From positions 780,001-844,000 of the forward strand of contig NZ_CP151587.1 in NCBI RefSeq assembly GCF_038396845.1: 64,000 nt of DNA. The letters are read 5' to 3'. Positions 28,586 through 37,296 of the stretch are shown one piece after another. Made by a program: the position numbers and the translations under genes. The stretch's first letter is position 1, and each line of letters starts with the position of its first letter. The notes under the pieces were generated by a model. The model worked only from the letters and a program-made list of their open reading frames with translations, had not been told where the DNA came from and did not search any database. This stretch comes from Gymnodinialimonas sp. 57CJ19. GTDB lineage: Bacteria; Pseudomonadota; Alphaproteobacteria; Rhodobacterales; Rhodobacteraceae.

Positions 28586-28640
28586 CGGGGGCTGCTCTTT
28601 TTCGGGTTCTTGCTGTCTTTGCAATCTGGATCAGGAAAAA

Positions 28641-29396
28641 TCAATTCGCAAAGCAATCGGCACGGCCATCAGCGCGGATTGTAGCCGCTCCGTCTGCAAT
28701 AGACCTGGCACGGCGGTTCACGAAATCCGATGGGGCACTGGCATTGCGCTGCTGTGGGTTCGGCAATACCGCGGCCATAAGCGCCGCCTGCCGCGCACTC
28801 AAATCCGCCGCCGCGACCCCAAAATGATGTTGCGCGCCGGCTTCTGCCCCGAATACGCCGGGCGCGAATTCGGCGATGTTCAGATATACCTCCAACACGC
28901 GCCGCTTGGGCCATATCAGCTCCATCACCGGTGTGATCGCCGCCTCCAACGCCTTACGCACCCATGATCGACCGTGCCATAGAAACGCGTTTTTGACCGT
29001 TTGCTGGCTGATCGTAGACCCACCCCGGTCCGCGCCCTCGGCGATCGCATCTCGAATGGCAGACATGTCAAACCCCCAATGCAGACAGAAATTCGCGTCT
29101 TCCGCGGCCACCACGGACCGCGCCAAAACCGGCGCGATGTCCTCCATCGCCACCCAGTCGCGCTCTACACCGCCCAACCGGGCCCGCTCTTGCAGCATAT
29201 AGATTGTCGTGGGCACCGGCACGAAGGCGTACAGCACAATCCACGCCACCATCAACGCGGCCACCCCAAACACGCCCCGTAGCAACCAGCGCCGAAACAC
29301 CCTTGCGCAACGCCGCGCCCGCGATTCCGTCTTCTTTGTCGCTGTTCGCTTTTTCACTGCCCGCTTCGCCAAAGTGCTCCACGCTCCCTCATTCAC
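28641..29396 (-). CDS. mtgA: Monofunctional peptidoglycan glycosyltransferase MtgA
   Basis: A 251-residue GT51 enzyme that polymerises lipid II. A basic N-terminus is followed by one membrane anchor (GVFGVAALMVAWIVLYAFV, about 43-61). The catalytic Glu lies in VVAAEDANFCLHWGFDM, then GGSTISQQTVKNAFLW and the conserved WPKRRVLEVYLNIAEFAPGVFGAE. The start is uncertain: GTG 29396 lies inside a recurrent intergenic motif and has no good ribosome site; GTG 29357 is an alternative. It precedes the GST-queG-SDR genes by 55 bases and may share their transcript. Confidence 0.9.
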   Translation of the reverse strand: MNEGAWSTLAKRAVKKRTATKKTESRARRCARVFRRWLLRGVFGVAALMVAWIVLYAFVPVPTTIYMLQERARLGGVERDWVAMEDIAPVLARSVVAAEDANFCLHWGFDMSAIRDAIAEGADRGGSTISQQTVKNAFLWHGRSWVRKALEAAITPVMELIWPKRRVLEVYLNIAEFAPGVFGAEAGAQHHFGVAAADLSARQAALMAAVLPNPQQRNASAPSDFVNRRARSIADGAATIRADGRADCFAN

Positions 29397-29422
29397 CTTG
29401 GCAAAAATACTCCCGCCGGAGG
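29391..29422 (-). repeat. Intergenic motif copy 2, overlapping the mtgA start
   Basis: On the minus strand it reads GGCGGGAGTATTTTTGCCAA and continues GGTGAATGAGG. The GTG in this motif is the annotated mtgA start. Related to copies at 8251, 37221 and 54289. Confidence 0.5.
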
Positions 29423-29500
29423 CTCCAACACCAGCCCCGCCCGGAACATCTGCTCTGATACGCGCCCTATCCGCCGCACATCGTTACCTAGTCCGACGCT

Positions 29501-30226
29501 TTACGCAGCGTAATCCAACCCTTCGGCATCCAGCACAGCCCGCATGCCGTCCAACACATCTTGGTCCGCACCCACGTCCGCCTCCATCTGCCTTGCGGTC
29601 AGTTCGGCCACTTCTTCCGGCAATTCCCTCAACGCCCGTCCTGTCGACAGGGCGATGATGTAGTTCCTTGCGGCGCGTTCAAAATAGTACATCCGGCTAA
29701 AGGTCTCTGCCACGGTCTCTCCGATGAACAACACGCCGTGGTTGCCCATGATCATCGTGCGAATGCTGGGGTCCTGGAACAACCTTGCGCAGCGCTCTCC
29801 TTCTTCTTCTAGGGCCAGACCGCCGTAGTTCTCATCCACCACCTGTCGGTTATGGAAAATGGCCGAATTCTGGTCGATCGCGGGCAACCGCGAATCCTGT
29901 AAGGACGCTAGAACCGTGGCATAGGTCGAATGCACATGCATCGCGCAGCGTGCGTGGGGTACGTGCCGATGGAGGGATGCATGCAACCCCCAAGCCGTCT
30001 GATCCGGCGCGTCGTTTCCTTCCATGGTCGAGGGGTCATCGGCATCAATCACCCACAGATCCGACGCTTTCATCACGCTGAAATGTTTTTTGGGGTTAAT
30101 CAGGAACTGTGTGCCCGTATCGTTCACCGCCAGGGAAAAGTGGTTCGCCACCCCCTCGTGCATATCTTCGCGGGCAGTAAGGCGGAATGCGGCGGCCATC
30201 TCAGCGCGGGCAAGAGCATAGTTCAT
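29501..30226 (-). CDS. Class II aldolase/adducin family protein
   Basis: A 241-residue protein of the fuculose-aldolase/adducin family. Metal-binding His residues are seen in HVPHARCAMHVHSTYAT and in MIMGNHGVLFIGETV, and the acidic region EDMHEGVANHFSLAV is near the N-terminus. ATG 30226 has GAGGG about eight bases upstream; 26 further codons upstream are in frame but lack family similarity. It is transcribed divergently from a LysR regulator 205 bases away, which probably controls it. A 13-base inverted repeat TTACGC-A-GCGTAA covers the stop codon. Substrate unknown. Confidence 0.88.
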   Translation of the reverse strand: MNYALARAEMAAAFRLTAREDMHEGVANHFSLAVNDTGTQFLINPKKHFSVMKASDLWVIDADDPSTMEGNDAPDQTAWGLHASLHRHVPHARCAMHVHSTYATVLASLQDSRLPAIDQNSAIFHNRQVVDENYGGLALEEEGERCARLFQDPSIRTMIMGNHGVLFIGETVAETFSRMYYFERAARNYIIALSTGRALRELPEEVAELTARQMEADVGADQDVLDGMRAVLDAEGLDYAA

Positions 30227-30431
30227 CGTGAACCCTCTGATTGTTTCGGATGATTGTTGCCGGGACGCTAACGCCACCGGTGATCCGGGTGCAATCGTAA
30301 ACAAAAGGTAATCCTTTGTTGCCGTGCCTTGAACGATCCGCGGAATAATCGCTCTTTGAACAAAGCCCCATCCCTTTTTTGCCCCAATTCAACGCCAGAA
30401 CGATGGCAACAAGTATAAGGGCAGAACGAGT

Positions 30432-31337
30432 ATGGATCGTCTTACAGAAATGGAAGCCTTCGCCACCGTGGTGGACCAAGGTGGATTTACAGATGCCGCG
30501 AAGAAAATGGGGATCTCTAAATCGGCTGTTTCGAAACACGTGTCCTCCCTCGAGGCGCGCCTTGGCGCACGGCTGCTGAACCGCACGACCCGGCGGGTTA
30601 GTCCCACGGAAATCGGCCTTGCCTACTACGACCGCGCCCGCCGCGTTCTGAATGATGCAGGCGAAGCCGATGCCCTTGTGACGGCCATGCAAAGCGCCCC
30701 TTCCGGCACGTTGCGGGTCTCGATTGCGACGGATTTCGGCGTTAATCATGTCTCGCCCATTCTGGGCGAATTCCTCCATGCTTTCCCGGAAATTACCGTG
30801 AACATGGTCCTCAATAACCGCTATGTAGAGCTGATTTCAGAAGGCTTCGACATGGCGATCCGCGTGGGAGAGTTGGAAGACAGTTCTCTCATGGCCCGCA
30901 AGATCTGCGAGACCCAGCGCCGCATGATCGCCGCCCCCTCCTACTTCGAGGAATATGGCCGGCCCGAACGGATCGACGACCTGAACGAACACAAGCTGCT
31001 GCATTATTCCAACGCCTCATCGGGCAACGTCTGGAAACTGACCGCCCCCTCGGGTGAGCAGCGTCAGGTGCGCACCGCCGGGTGGTTGACGGTCAACGAC
31101 GGGCAAAGCCTTCTGAACGCCGCGGTGGGGGGGCTCGGCATCGCCTACCTTCCCAGCTTCCTCTATGCCGAACCCCTGCGACAGGGCCTGTTGGTTGACG
31201 CCATGCCGGACCTGCCGACGGACGTCCAAGGCGTCTACGCCGTGTACCCGCCGGGCCGCTACATCCAGCCCAAGGTTCGCTCTTTCATTGATTACCTTGT
31301 CGAAGCCTTCCGTGACAAAGGTCCTGAAGACTGGTGA
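30432..31337 (+). CDS. LysR-family transcriptional regulator
   Basis: A 301-residue regulator with N-terminal winged helix (MDRLTEMEAFATVVDQGGFT, AAKKMGISKSAVSKHVSSLE) and a LysR substrate-binding domain from about residue 90 (GTLRVSIATDFGVNHVSPIL). It belongs to the CrgA/DhcR-like subgroup by its N-terminal wording. It is divergent from the class II aldolase gene and is the natural candidate for its regulator. Followed by a strong terminator. Confidence 0.92.
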   Translation: MDRLTEMEAFATVVDQGGFTDAAKKMGISKSAVSKHVSSLEARLGARLLNRTTRRVSPTEIGLAYYDRARRVLNDAGEADALVTAMQSAPSGTLRVSIATDFGVNHVSPILGEFLHAFPEITVNMVLNNRYVELISEGFDMAIRVGELEDSSLMARKICETQRRMIAAPSYFEEYGRPERIDDLNEHKLLHYSNASSGNVWKLTAPSGEQRQVRTAGWLTVNDGQSLLNAAVGGLGIAYLPSFLYAEPLRQGLLVDAMPDLPTDVQGVYAVYPPGRYIQPKVRSFIDYLVEAFRDKGPEDW

Positions 31338-31398
31338 TCCCCGCTTTGCCGCGCTGTTTGGGGACGTTCTGCAAACTTACGCCCCGATAGCTCAACTC

Positions 31399-31436
31399 AT
31401 CCCGGACGATGCCTCGTGCATCCTCCGGGATTTTTT
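31399..31436 (+). terminator. Terminator of the LysR gene
   Basis: ATCCCGGA (31399-31406) pairs with TCCGGGAT (31424-31431), with an inner GATGC/GCATC stem, followed by a run of six T. Strong intrinsic terminator. Confidence 0.9.
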
Positions 31437-31494
31437 GTATAGGAAGGGAAGGGCTTCTTGGATCGAGACTGTTCTGACCGGTGCGCTTGCCTCT

Positions 31495-31532
31495 AATAAC
31501 AGGCTCTAACGCCCAAGTTAGACCCTGTTATT
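31495..31532 (-). terminator. Hairpin over the stop of the OmpA-like gene
   Basis: AATAACAGG (31495-31503) pairs with CCTGTTATT (31524-31532), with an inner CTAAC/GTTAG stem. The TAA stop of the minus-strand gene (31528-31530) is inside the stem. No clear T-tract, so it may protect the 3' end rather than terminate. Confidence 0.6.
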
Positions 31533-32487
31533 GGGGATCAGCGATGACCACTTCGACGCGTCGATTGGCTTCGCGCCCGTCCGGTGTGGCATTGGTGGCG
31601 CGGGGCGCGAGGTAGCCAATGCCCTGTGCCTCGACCTGCGCCGGGTCCACGCCGAGGTCTTCGGTCAGATAAGCCCTCACCGCGAGCGCGCGGGCCCGCG
31701 ACAGGGCGATGTTGCCCGACAAGGAGCCTGCCGCATCGGTATGCCCGACAAGCACCACATGAAGCGCGGGGTTTTCGGCCAGATACACCGCAAGTGCGGC
31801 CAGGGAGGCGTAGTTATTTCCGCTCAGTTCCGAGGCCCCGGTTTCAAACTGCAAATCGTCCAAAGGGGCAGAGCCGACACTGGAAAGGCGGTCAATCAGG
31901 GCGTCGGGGGCAACGTCGCTGATGGCAATGTCAGGCCCGCGAGAGGATTGGACAACCGGGTCTTCGGCCTCGGACGGGGGCTGGATCAGGGCCAAATGCA
32001 CGAACCCGACTGACCCGCCACGAGAGATCATCAAAGCTACCTCGGATGCGCCATCATCGGAGGCGGCCGAGAGGTAGTGGAAATCCCCCAGATCGACATG
32101 CATCTCGGGGGCCGAGCCCACGGGCAGGGAATGGCGGAAATCGAACCCGCCACAGGCACGGGCAAAGCAGTTGAATTGCGTCTCAAACCCCTGCGCTTCG
32201 ATCTGTTCCCGCAGGGAAGAGAGCAGGGTAACGGTGGTGATATCCGCGCCGGACACCTGCCAAGTAAACTGTTGCACGACCCCAAAGGCATCGTGGGACG
32301 GCAAGCCGGCCTCGGACCAAGGGCCCGTTGCGACGGGATGACGGCCATCGGCCACGCTGGTGGAGGTGATAAGCTCGGCGGTGCCGGGAAATGCCAGCTC
32401 GAACCCGTTTGCCAAGGATGGCAGGCAAGCCAACCCCATGCACAGCAAAGCTGCGTTGCAACGGCTAAACGGGCGAGAAGATATCAC
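31528..32487 (-). CDS. OmpA-family outer-membrane/periplasmic protein
   Basis: A 319-residue protein. GTG 32487 overlaps the stop of the GNAT gene (GTGA) and opens a convincing signal peptide (n-region with two Arg, hydrophobic core ALLCMGLACLPSLANG); a longer frame upstream is only antisense-like extension in the GNAT gene. The N-terminal 200 residues are unassigned, and the C-terminal 110 form an OmpA peptidoglycan-binding domain (LQFETGASELSGNNYASLAA, VLVGHTDAAGSLSGNIALS, NRRVEVVIADP). Third gene of a coupled operon with the CinA-like and GNAT genes. Confidence 0.88.
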   Translation of the reverse strand: MISSRPFSRCNAALLCMGLACLPSLANGFELAFPGTAELITSTSVADGRHPVATGPWSEAGLPSHDAFGVVQQFTWQVSGADITTVTLLSSLREQIEAQGFETQFNCFARACGGFDFRHSLPVGSAPEMHVDLGDFHYLSAASDDGASEVALMISRGGSVGFVHLALIQPPSEAEDPVVQSSRGPDIAISDVAPDALIDRLSSVGSAPLDDLQFETGASELSGNNYASLAALAVYLAENPALHVVLVGHTDAAGSLSGNIALSRARALAVRAYLTEDLGVDPAQVEAQGIGYLAPRATNATPDGREANRRVEVVIADPQ

Positions 32488-33221
32488 TGGGCTGTTCCGC
32501 CTACTTTCTCTCGATAGGCGTAGGTTCCCACAGGTTGCATCCCCAAGGAAGTGTAAAGCCCTTGAGCCGCGTGGTTTTGTTGCGTCACGAGGATGGAAAG
32601 CCACGTCGCCCCATTGTCTGCCGCCCATTTGGCCGCTGTCCGCATCATATGGGCTGCCATGCCTTTGCGCCGCGCCACCGGGGCGACCTCCAGCGCGTGG
32701 AGCATGGCGATGTCCCCGTGAATGCCGACGTAGGCGACCCCTGCGGGCTTGTCGATGATCCGGCCAAACAGCGCTGCCTTGACGCAATCGGCACGGTCCA
32801 TGATGGCGCGGCGCGCGGCGTCAATGCCGCCTGCGTCCCAAAGCTCGGTCTGAATGGCGAGAGGCGGCCAGATGTCAAAGGCGGTGACAGGCGGCGGCGT
32901 GGCGGCAAGATCGGCTGAGCGGATAACCATGGCGACGGTGTGGTCACGGGCGGTGTAGCCCTGCGCATCGAGTAGGGCGTTCAGCGGGGCTTGCGTATCG
33001 AGAACCTGGAACAGCGGCGCGCGGCCTTCGGCCGCCATCGCCGCGCCTGCGGCGGCCAACTCCTCCTCGCTGACGCTCCTCGCAGTTGGATCGGTGAGGC
33101 GGGCGGCGCTGACCCGGTTGCCGCCGGGATCAGGGGAGGGAACGGTGAAAGGGCCAACGCTACGCGTCGCGGCGGCGGGCCAGGTGGCCGTCAGAACGGG
33201 GAAGATATCGGTAATGTTCAT
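32484..33221 (-). CDS. GNAT family N-acetyltransferase
   Basis: A 245-residue protein whose C-terminal half is a GNAT fold: ALEVAPVARRKGMAAHMMRT with the acetyl-CoA-binding Arg/Gly-x-Gly/Ala loop, followed by LVTQQNHAAQGLYTSLGMQP. The N-terminal half is less conserved and may be a degenerate second GNAT lobe. ATG 33221 is ten bases after the CinA-like stop; its own stop overlaps the next gene. Substrate unknown. Confidence 0.85.
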   Translation of the reverse strand: MNITDIFPVLTATWPAAATRSVGPFTVPSPDPGGNRVSAARLTDPTARSVSEEELAAAGAAMAAEGRAPLFQVLDTQAPLNALLDAQGYTARDHTVAMVIRSADLAATPPPVTAFDIWPPLAIQTELWDAGGIDAARRAIMDRADCVKAALFGRIIDKPAGVAYVGIHGDIAMLHALEVAPVARRKGMAAHMMRTAAKWAADNGATWLSILVTQQNHAAQGLYTSLGMQPVGTYAYREKVGGTAQ

Positions 33222-33231
33222 GGGGGGGTGC

Positions 33232-33960
33232 TCAGGTCGCCTCGGGGAACAGCGCACGCAAGGACGCCATCACACGGTCAACGGCCTGCGCGTCTTGGCT
33301 ACGGACCACCACGTTAGAGCCGTGAATGCCGTTGTGGGTGAAGGGGTAAGAGCCAAGGGACACGTCCGGGTTTGCCTCTGCCAGATCACCCAGAGGCCCC
33401 GCGATGTCGCCCTCGCCCCGCTCAACCCGCAAGGAGGCACTGACCATCGGCGCGCCGCCCGTCAGCGTCGGCAAAAGCCCCGCCAGCATCGCAGTGAAGA
33501 TCGTGGGCACGCCCGCCATCACATGAACGTTTCCAAGGGTGAACCCCGGCGCGGCGCTGATCGGGTTATCGATCAGGCTGGCCCCATCGGGGATGCGGGC
33601 CATGCGCAAGCGGGCCTCGTTCAGCTCCTGCCCGGAGCGGTCGTAATGGGCTTGCAAGATGGCGCGGGCATCGTCGCGGATGCCGCAAGGGCCCCCCATC
33701 GCTTCTGCCACTGCCTCTGCCGTGATGTCATCATGGGTGGGCCCGATCCCGCCCGAGGTGAAGACATGGTCGAAGGCGGCGGAAAGCTCGGCCACATGGC
33801 GTACGATGCCTGCGTGATCGTCACTGATCATCCGTGCCTCGGCCAGCGTGATGCCGTGATCCGTTAAGGCCTGCGCCAGATGGTGCATGTTGCTATCGCG
33901 TGTGCGACCCGAAAGGATCTCATCCCCGATCACAAGCATAGCGGCAGTTGGGTTGCCCAT
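33232..33960 (-). CDS. Molybdopterin-binding / CinA N-terminal domain protein
   Basis: A 242-residue protein with the MoCF/CinA N-terminal domain: AAMLVIGDEILSGRTRDSN, VFTSGGIGPTHDDITAEAVA and GNVHVMAGVPTIFTAML. The C-terminal nicotinamide-nucleotide amidase domain of full CinA is absent, so the role may be in nucleotide or molybdopterin-like compound handling. ATG 33960 is favoured; a frame running on to 34758 is merely antisense to sfsA. Divergent from sfsA with a 48-base shared promoter gap. Confidence 0.9.
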   Translation of the reverse strand: MGNPTAAMLVIGDEILSGRTRDSNMHHLAQALTDHGITLAEARMISDDHAGIVRHVAELSAAFDHVFTSGGIGPTHDDITAEAVAEAMGGPCGIRDDARAILQAHYDRSGQELNEARLRMARIPDGASLIDNPISAAPGFTLGNVHVMAGVPTIFTAMLAGLLPTLTGGAPMVSASLRVERGEGDIAGPLGDLAEANPDVSLGSYPFTHNGIHGSNVVVRSQDAQAVDRVMASLRALFPEAT

Positions 33961-34008
33961 ATTCCAAGTCCCTTGGATTGTGTTACCTTCGGGTATACGT
34001 CCCCCCTC

Positions 34009-34734
34009 ATGCGCTTTCCATCCCCCCTTGTCCCCGCCCGCCTTTTGCGCCGTTACAAACGGTTTTTGTCCGATGCGGTGTTGGAGGATGGGACCGAGAT
34101 CACCGCCCATTGCCCCAACCCCGGCGCAATGCTGGGCCTGAAGGACGACGATGCGCGAATTTGGCTGCTGCCCAATGACGACCCCAAAAAGAAGCTGAAA
34201 TACGGCTGGCGGCTGGTGGAACTGCCGGGCGGGCACTTTGCGGGCATTGATGCGGGCCTGTCCAACGCCTTGGTGAAAGAGGCGCTGACCGAGGGCCGGA
34301 TTGAGGCGCTGCAAGGCTACTCCAGCATGAAACCGGAACAGAGATACGGGGATGAAAGCTCTCGGATCGACTTCCTTTTGTCGGAGCCGGGCCGCCCCGA
34401 TGCCTATGTGGAGGTCAAGAATTGCCATCTCCGGCGCGAGGGAGACTGGGCCGAGTTCCCCGATTGCGTGACCGCCCGGGGGGCCAAACACCTGCGCGAG
34501 CTTACGAAAATCGCACAATCCGGGGGGCGGGCCGTGATGCTTTATGTGGTGCAGCGTACCGATTGCACCCGCTTCCGCCTCGCCCCCGATCTGGACCCGG
34601 CCTATGCGCAAGCCTTCGACGCGGCCCGGGATGCGGGGGTGGAGGTCCTTTGCCACGGCACCGATATCACGACCGAAGGCATCACCCTGACAGGCCCGAT
34701 GCCCGTTGACCCGGCAAGGCAATTCCCCGGTTAA
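34009..34734 (+). CDS. sfsA: Sugar fermentation stimulation protein SfsA
   Basis: A 241-residue SfsA protein, with MRFPSPLVPARLLRRYKRFL at the N-terminus, HCPNPGAMLGL, the nuclease-like core SSRIDFLL with EVKNCHLRREG, and FPDCVTARGAKHLREL. The family is linked to sugar-use genes in E. coli, and its fold suggests a DNA-binding nuclease. ATG 34009 matches family starts and lacks a clear ribosome site. map follows after 91 bases. Confidence 0.93.
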   Translation: MRFPSPLVPARLLRRYKRFLSDAVLEDGTEITAHCPNPGAMLGLKDDDARIWLLPNDDPKKKLKYGWRLVELPGGHFAGIDAGLSNALVKEALTEGRIEALQGYSSMKPEQRYGDESSRIDFLLSEPGRPDAYVEVKNCHLRREGDWAEFPDCVTARGAKHLRELTKIAQSGGRAVMLYVVQRTDCTRFRLAPDLDPAYAQAFDAARDAGVEVLCHGTDITTEGITLTGPMPVDPARQFPG

Positions 34735-34825
34735 GACACTTGCAGGCGCTTGCCCCACGCCATCACTGGCAATTTGCGAAAAGCGGGCCTATTTAGGGCC
34801 AAGACACGGGCGATGGAGACTTCCC

Positions 34826-35635
34826 TTGGACGATTTCAAAGGCCGCCTGACGAAGGACGGCATCCGCATTCACCAAACGGTAGATTTCGCCGGCATGCGC
34901 CAGGCGGGCGCGCTGGCGGCTGACATTCTGGACCGGATCGCGCCCCTTGTGGTGCCCGGTGTCACGACCGCCGCCCTCGATGCGCAGATCGAGGCTTGGG
35001 TGGACGAGGCCGGGGCCAAATCCGCCACCATCGGCTATCGTGGCTACAAGCATGCCAGCTGCATCAGCATCAACCATGTGGTGTGTCACGGCATCCCCAG
35101 CGAAAAGAAGCTGAAAGACGGCGATATCGTGAATATCGACGTGACGGTGATTGTGGATGGTTGGTTCGGCGATACCTCTCGGATGTATGTGGCAGGCAAC
35201 CTGCCCCGCAAGGCCGAGCGGTTGATCCAGGTAACCCATGACGCGCTGTTCAAAGGCATCGAAGTGGTGAAGCCTGGCAAAACCTTTGGCGATATCGGCT
35301 ATGCGATTCAGTCCTTCGTCGAGGGCAAGCGCATGTCCGTCGTGCGTGATTTCTGCGGTCACGGCTTGGGGCAAGTGTTCCACTCTCCACCCAACGTGCT
35401 GCACTACGGACGCCCCGGCACCGGCCCCGTGCTGGAAGAGGGCATGTTCTTCACGATTGAACCGATGGTGAACCTCGGGCGGCCAGAAACCAAAGTGCTG
35501 TCCGATGATTGGACCGCCGTGACACGGGACAAGAGCCTCTCCGCCCAGTTTGAACATTCCATCGGCGTGACAGCGGACGGGTTCGAGATCTTCACCCTCT
35601 CGCCCTCAGGCCGGTTCCACCCGACTTACGGCTAA
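34826..35635 (+). CDS. map: Type I methionine aminopeptidase
   Basis: A 269-residue metallopeptidase that removes the N-terminal Met from new proteins. The metal ligands are in NIDVTVIVDGWFGDTSRMY (two Asp), GHGLGQVFHSPP (His), FTIEPMV (Glu) and QFEHSIGV (Glu). The start is a TTG at 34826 with GGAG seven bases upstream (34815-34818); the frame is open further upstream to a codon inside sfsA, but that extension has no family similarity and the length fits the TTG. Confidence 0.94.
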   Translation: MDDFKGRLTKDGIRIHQTVDFAGMRQAGALAADILDRIAPLVVPGVTTAALDAQIEAWVDEAGAKSATIGYRGYKHASCISINHVVCHGIPSEKKLKDGDIVNIDVTVIVDGWFGDTSRMYVAGNLPRKAERLIQVTHDALFKGIEVVKPGKTFGDIGYAIQSFVEGKRMSVVRDFCGHGLGQVFHSPPNVLHYGRPGTGPVLEEGMFFTIEPMVNLGRPETKVLSDDWTAVTRDKSLSAQFEHSIGVTADGFEIFTLSPSGRFHPTYG

Positions 35636-35669
35636 GATTTGACCTGAAAGCACAGTTCTGCCTACCCTT

Positions 35670-35692
35670 AGTCCTTTGCCCAAAGGACTTTT
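35670..35692 (+). terminator. Terminator-like hairpin containing the next gene's ribosome site
   Basis: AGTCCTTT (35670-35677) and AAAGGACT (35682-35689) form a perfect 8-base stem with GCCC loop, followed by TTT. AAAGGA in the 3' arm is at the right distance (seven bases) from the ATG at 35695 and is the only visible Shine-Dalgarno. Same design as at 9964-9993. Confidence 0.75.
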
Positions 35693-35694
35693 CC

Positions 35695-36375
35695 ATGCGC
35701 GCTGCTTTCCTGATGCTAATGGCTGCCATTGCCTTTCCGTTGACAGGACAGGCCCAGGACGGTTCCAGCCCCACCACTCTGTCGGCCACTGCCTTCCAGA
35801 GCCCGGACCCGTTCGCCCTCGATGAGGACTACGCGGCCGCCCACGGCATCCCCATTCTCGCCCCGGTCGATCTTCTGTTGCCCAACCACCCCAACCTTGC
35901 CGTCAGAACCGTATCCGATCCCGACAGGGCCGAGGTGCTGATCGTGGAGTTCTCGCGGATTGGCGACGGGGGGGAGCTTACTTTTCTGGAGAATATGCAG
36001 ATCACAGACGGCTTCGTTCCGATGCACGAAGACGCCGATGACCCGGTCGCAACCCGCGCCCTTGCCGCAGCCGAGGTTCTTGAAATGCAGTTCTACCCGA
36101 TCTGGGCCGACCTGTTCCCGGACACCGAGGTTCTGGAATTTAACCGGGTCGACCTGGGCAATGCGGCTGCGGCGGTCCACTTGCTTCTGGCCTACCGGGA
36201 CCCGCGCCACGATGCCAACATGCTGACCCGAGCCGTGTTGCTCGCCCATCCCACCCAGGCGGAAAGCTATCTCGTGACGATCAATATCGACCGGGACCGT
36301 GTCCGGGTCACCGACCCCGTGACTTTGGCCGCAACGATCACTGGCCAAATCCTGAACACCTGGTCCTACCGCTGA
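35695..36375 (+). CDS. Secreted protein of unknown function
   Basis: A 226-residue protein with a clear signal peptide (MRAAFLMLMAAIAFPLTGQA, cleavage near AQA-QD). It is acidic, has no Cys, and I recognise no domain. Residues 60-110 and 150-226 look like beta-strands around short helices. It lies between map and radC on the same strand. The ribosome site is inside a terminator-like hairpin, so its expression may be separately controlled. Confidence 0.8.
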   Translation: MRAAFLMLMAAIAFPLTGQAQDGSSPTTLSATAFQSPDPFALDEDYAAAHGIPILAPVDLLLPNHPNLAVRTVSDPDRAEVLIVEFSRIGDGGELTFLENMQITDGFVPMHEDADDPVATRALAAAEVLEMQFYPIWADLFPDTEVLEFNRVDLGNAAAAVHLLLAYRDPRHDANMLTRAVLLAHPTQAESYLVTINIDRDRVRVTDPVTLAATITGQILNTWSYR

Positions 36376-36433
36376 CCCACCTCCGGGGGGCGGAATAACG
36401 ATCTGTTAACCATTTTCGCGATACCCTCGCCGC

Positions 36434-37207
36434 ATGTCCGATCAACCCACCTTCTCCTTTGATGAAGCATCGCCCCGGTTCGTTGACGCCGCCCCGGTGG
36501 CCCCCCGCAAGGCCGCTGGTCCCTCCAAAGGGGCCGAAGACCACCGCCTCAAACACCGCGACCGCCTGCGCGCGCGCTTCACCGAAGGCGGCGCCGATGC
36601 CGTGCCGGATTATGAGCTGCTTGAAATGATCCTCTACGGCGCCATCCTTCGGGGCGATACCAAACCGCTTGCCAAACGCCTCATCGCCCAATTTGGCGAC
36701 CTCAACCACGTCCTCGCCGCGCCCGAGGCTCGCCTGAAAGAGGTGGACGGCGTCGGCGCCAAAGTCATCTTCCAACTTAAACTGATCGAGGCGACAGGAC
36801 ACCGCATGGCCCGTGCCAAAGTGATCCAGAAACCAATCCTGTCGTCCTGGGATGCGCTGCTGGAATATTGCCAAACCGCGATGGCCCACCGCGATCTGGA
36901 ACAATTCCGCGTCCTTTACCTGGACCGTAAGAACGTCCTCGTCGCTGATGAGGCCCAAGCAAACGGCACCGTCGATCACGTCCCCGTCTATCCCCGTGAG
37001 GTCGTCAAGCGCGCCCTGGAACTCAACGCCACCGCCTTGATCCTCGTGCACAACCACCCCTCCGGCGATCCCACCCCATCAGAGGCGGACGTGCAAATGA
37101 CCTTCGCCATGCGCGATGCTGCTGGCGTTTTCAACATCGCCATCCACGACCACCTTGTCATCGGTAAAGCCCGTGAACTCAGCTTCCGGGCAGAAGGCTA
37201 CCTCTAA
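36434..37207 (+). CDS. radC: RadC-family JAB-domain protein
   Basis: A 257-residue protein with a helix-hairpin-helix-like N-terminus (DYELLEMILYGAI, LKEVDGVGAKVIFQLKLIE) and a JAB1/MPN-like domain with metal motif HNHPSGDPTPSEAD. The name comes from an old E. coli repair mutation; the real function is not settled and no repair role should be assumed. Start ATG 36434. Followed by intergenic motif copy 3. Confidence 0.93.
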   Translation: MSDQPTFSFDEASPRFVDAAPVAPRKAAGPSKGAEDHRLKHRDRLRARFTEGGADAVPDYELLEMILYGAILRGDTKPLAKRLIAQFGDLNHVLAAPEARLKEVDGVGAKVIFQLKLIEATGHRMARAKVIQKPILSSWDALLEYCQTAMAHRDLEQFRVLYLDRKNVLVADEAQANGTVDHVPVYPREVVKRALELNATALILVHNHPSGDPTPSEADVQMTFAMRDAAGVFNIAIHDHLVIGKARELSFRAEGYL

Positions 37208-37220
37208 CGCGGCTCCCTCC

Positions 37221-37265
37221 TTCATCTTGGCAAATACACCTCCGGGGTCTGGGGCAGCGCCCCAG
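37221..37265. repeat. Intergenic motif copy 3 with hairpin
   Basis: On the minus strand TATTTGCCAAGATGAAG (37222-37238) is present just after the radC stop, next to the palindrome CTGGGGC-AGC-GCCCCAG (37249-37265). The pair lies between convergent radC and the PstS-like/OmpA gene. Confidence 0.55.
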
Positions 37266-37296
37266 TCCGCCTCTCATACCACAAGAACCGCCAAAC

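Noticed and set aside
32488..32787. Long N-terminal extension of the OmpA-like protein
   Set aside because: It is out-of-frame reading of the GNAT gene; the GTG at 32487 gives a clean signal peptide
33961..34758. Extension of the CinA-like gene to 508 codons
   Set aside because: The added part is exactly antisense to sfsA and lacks family similarity
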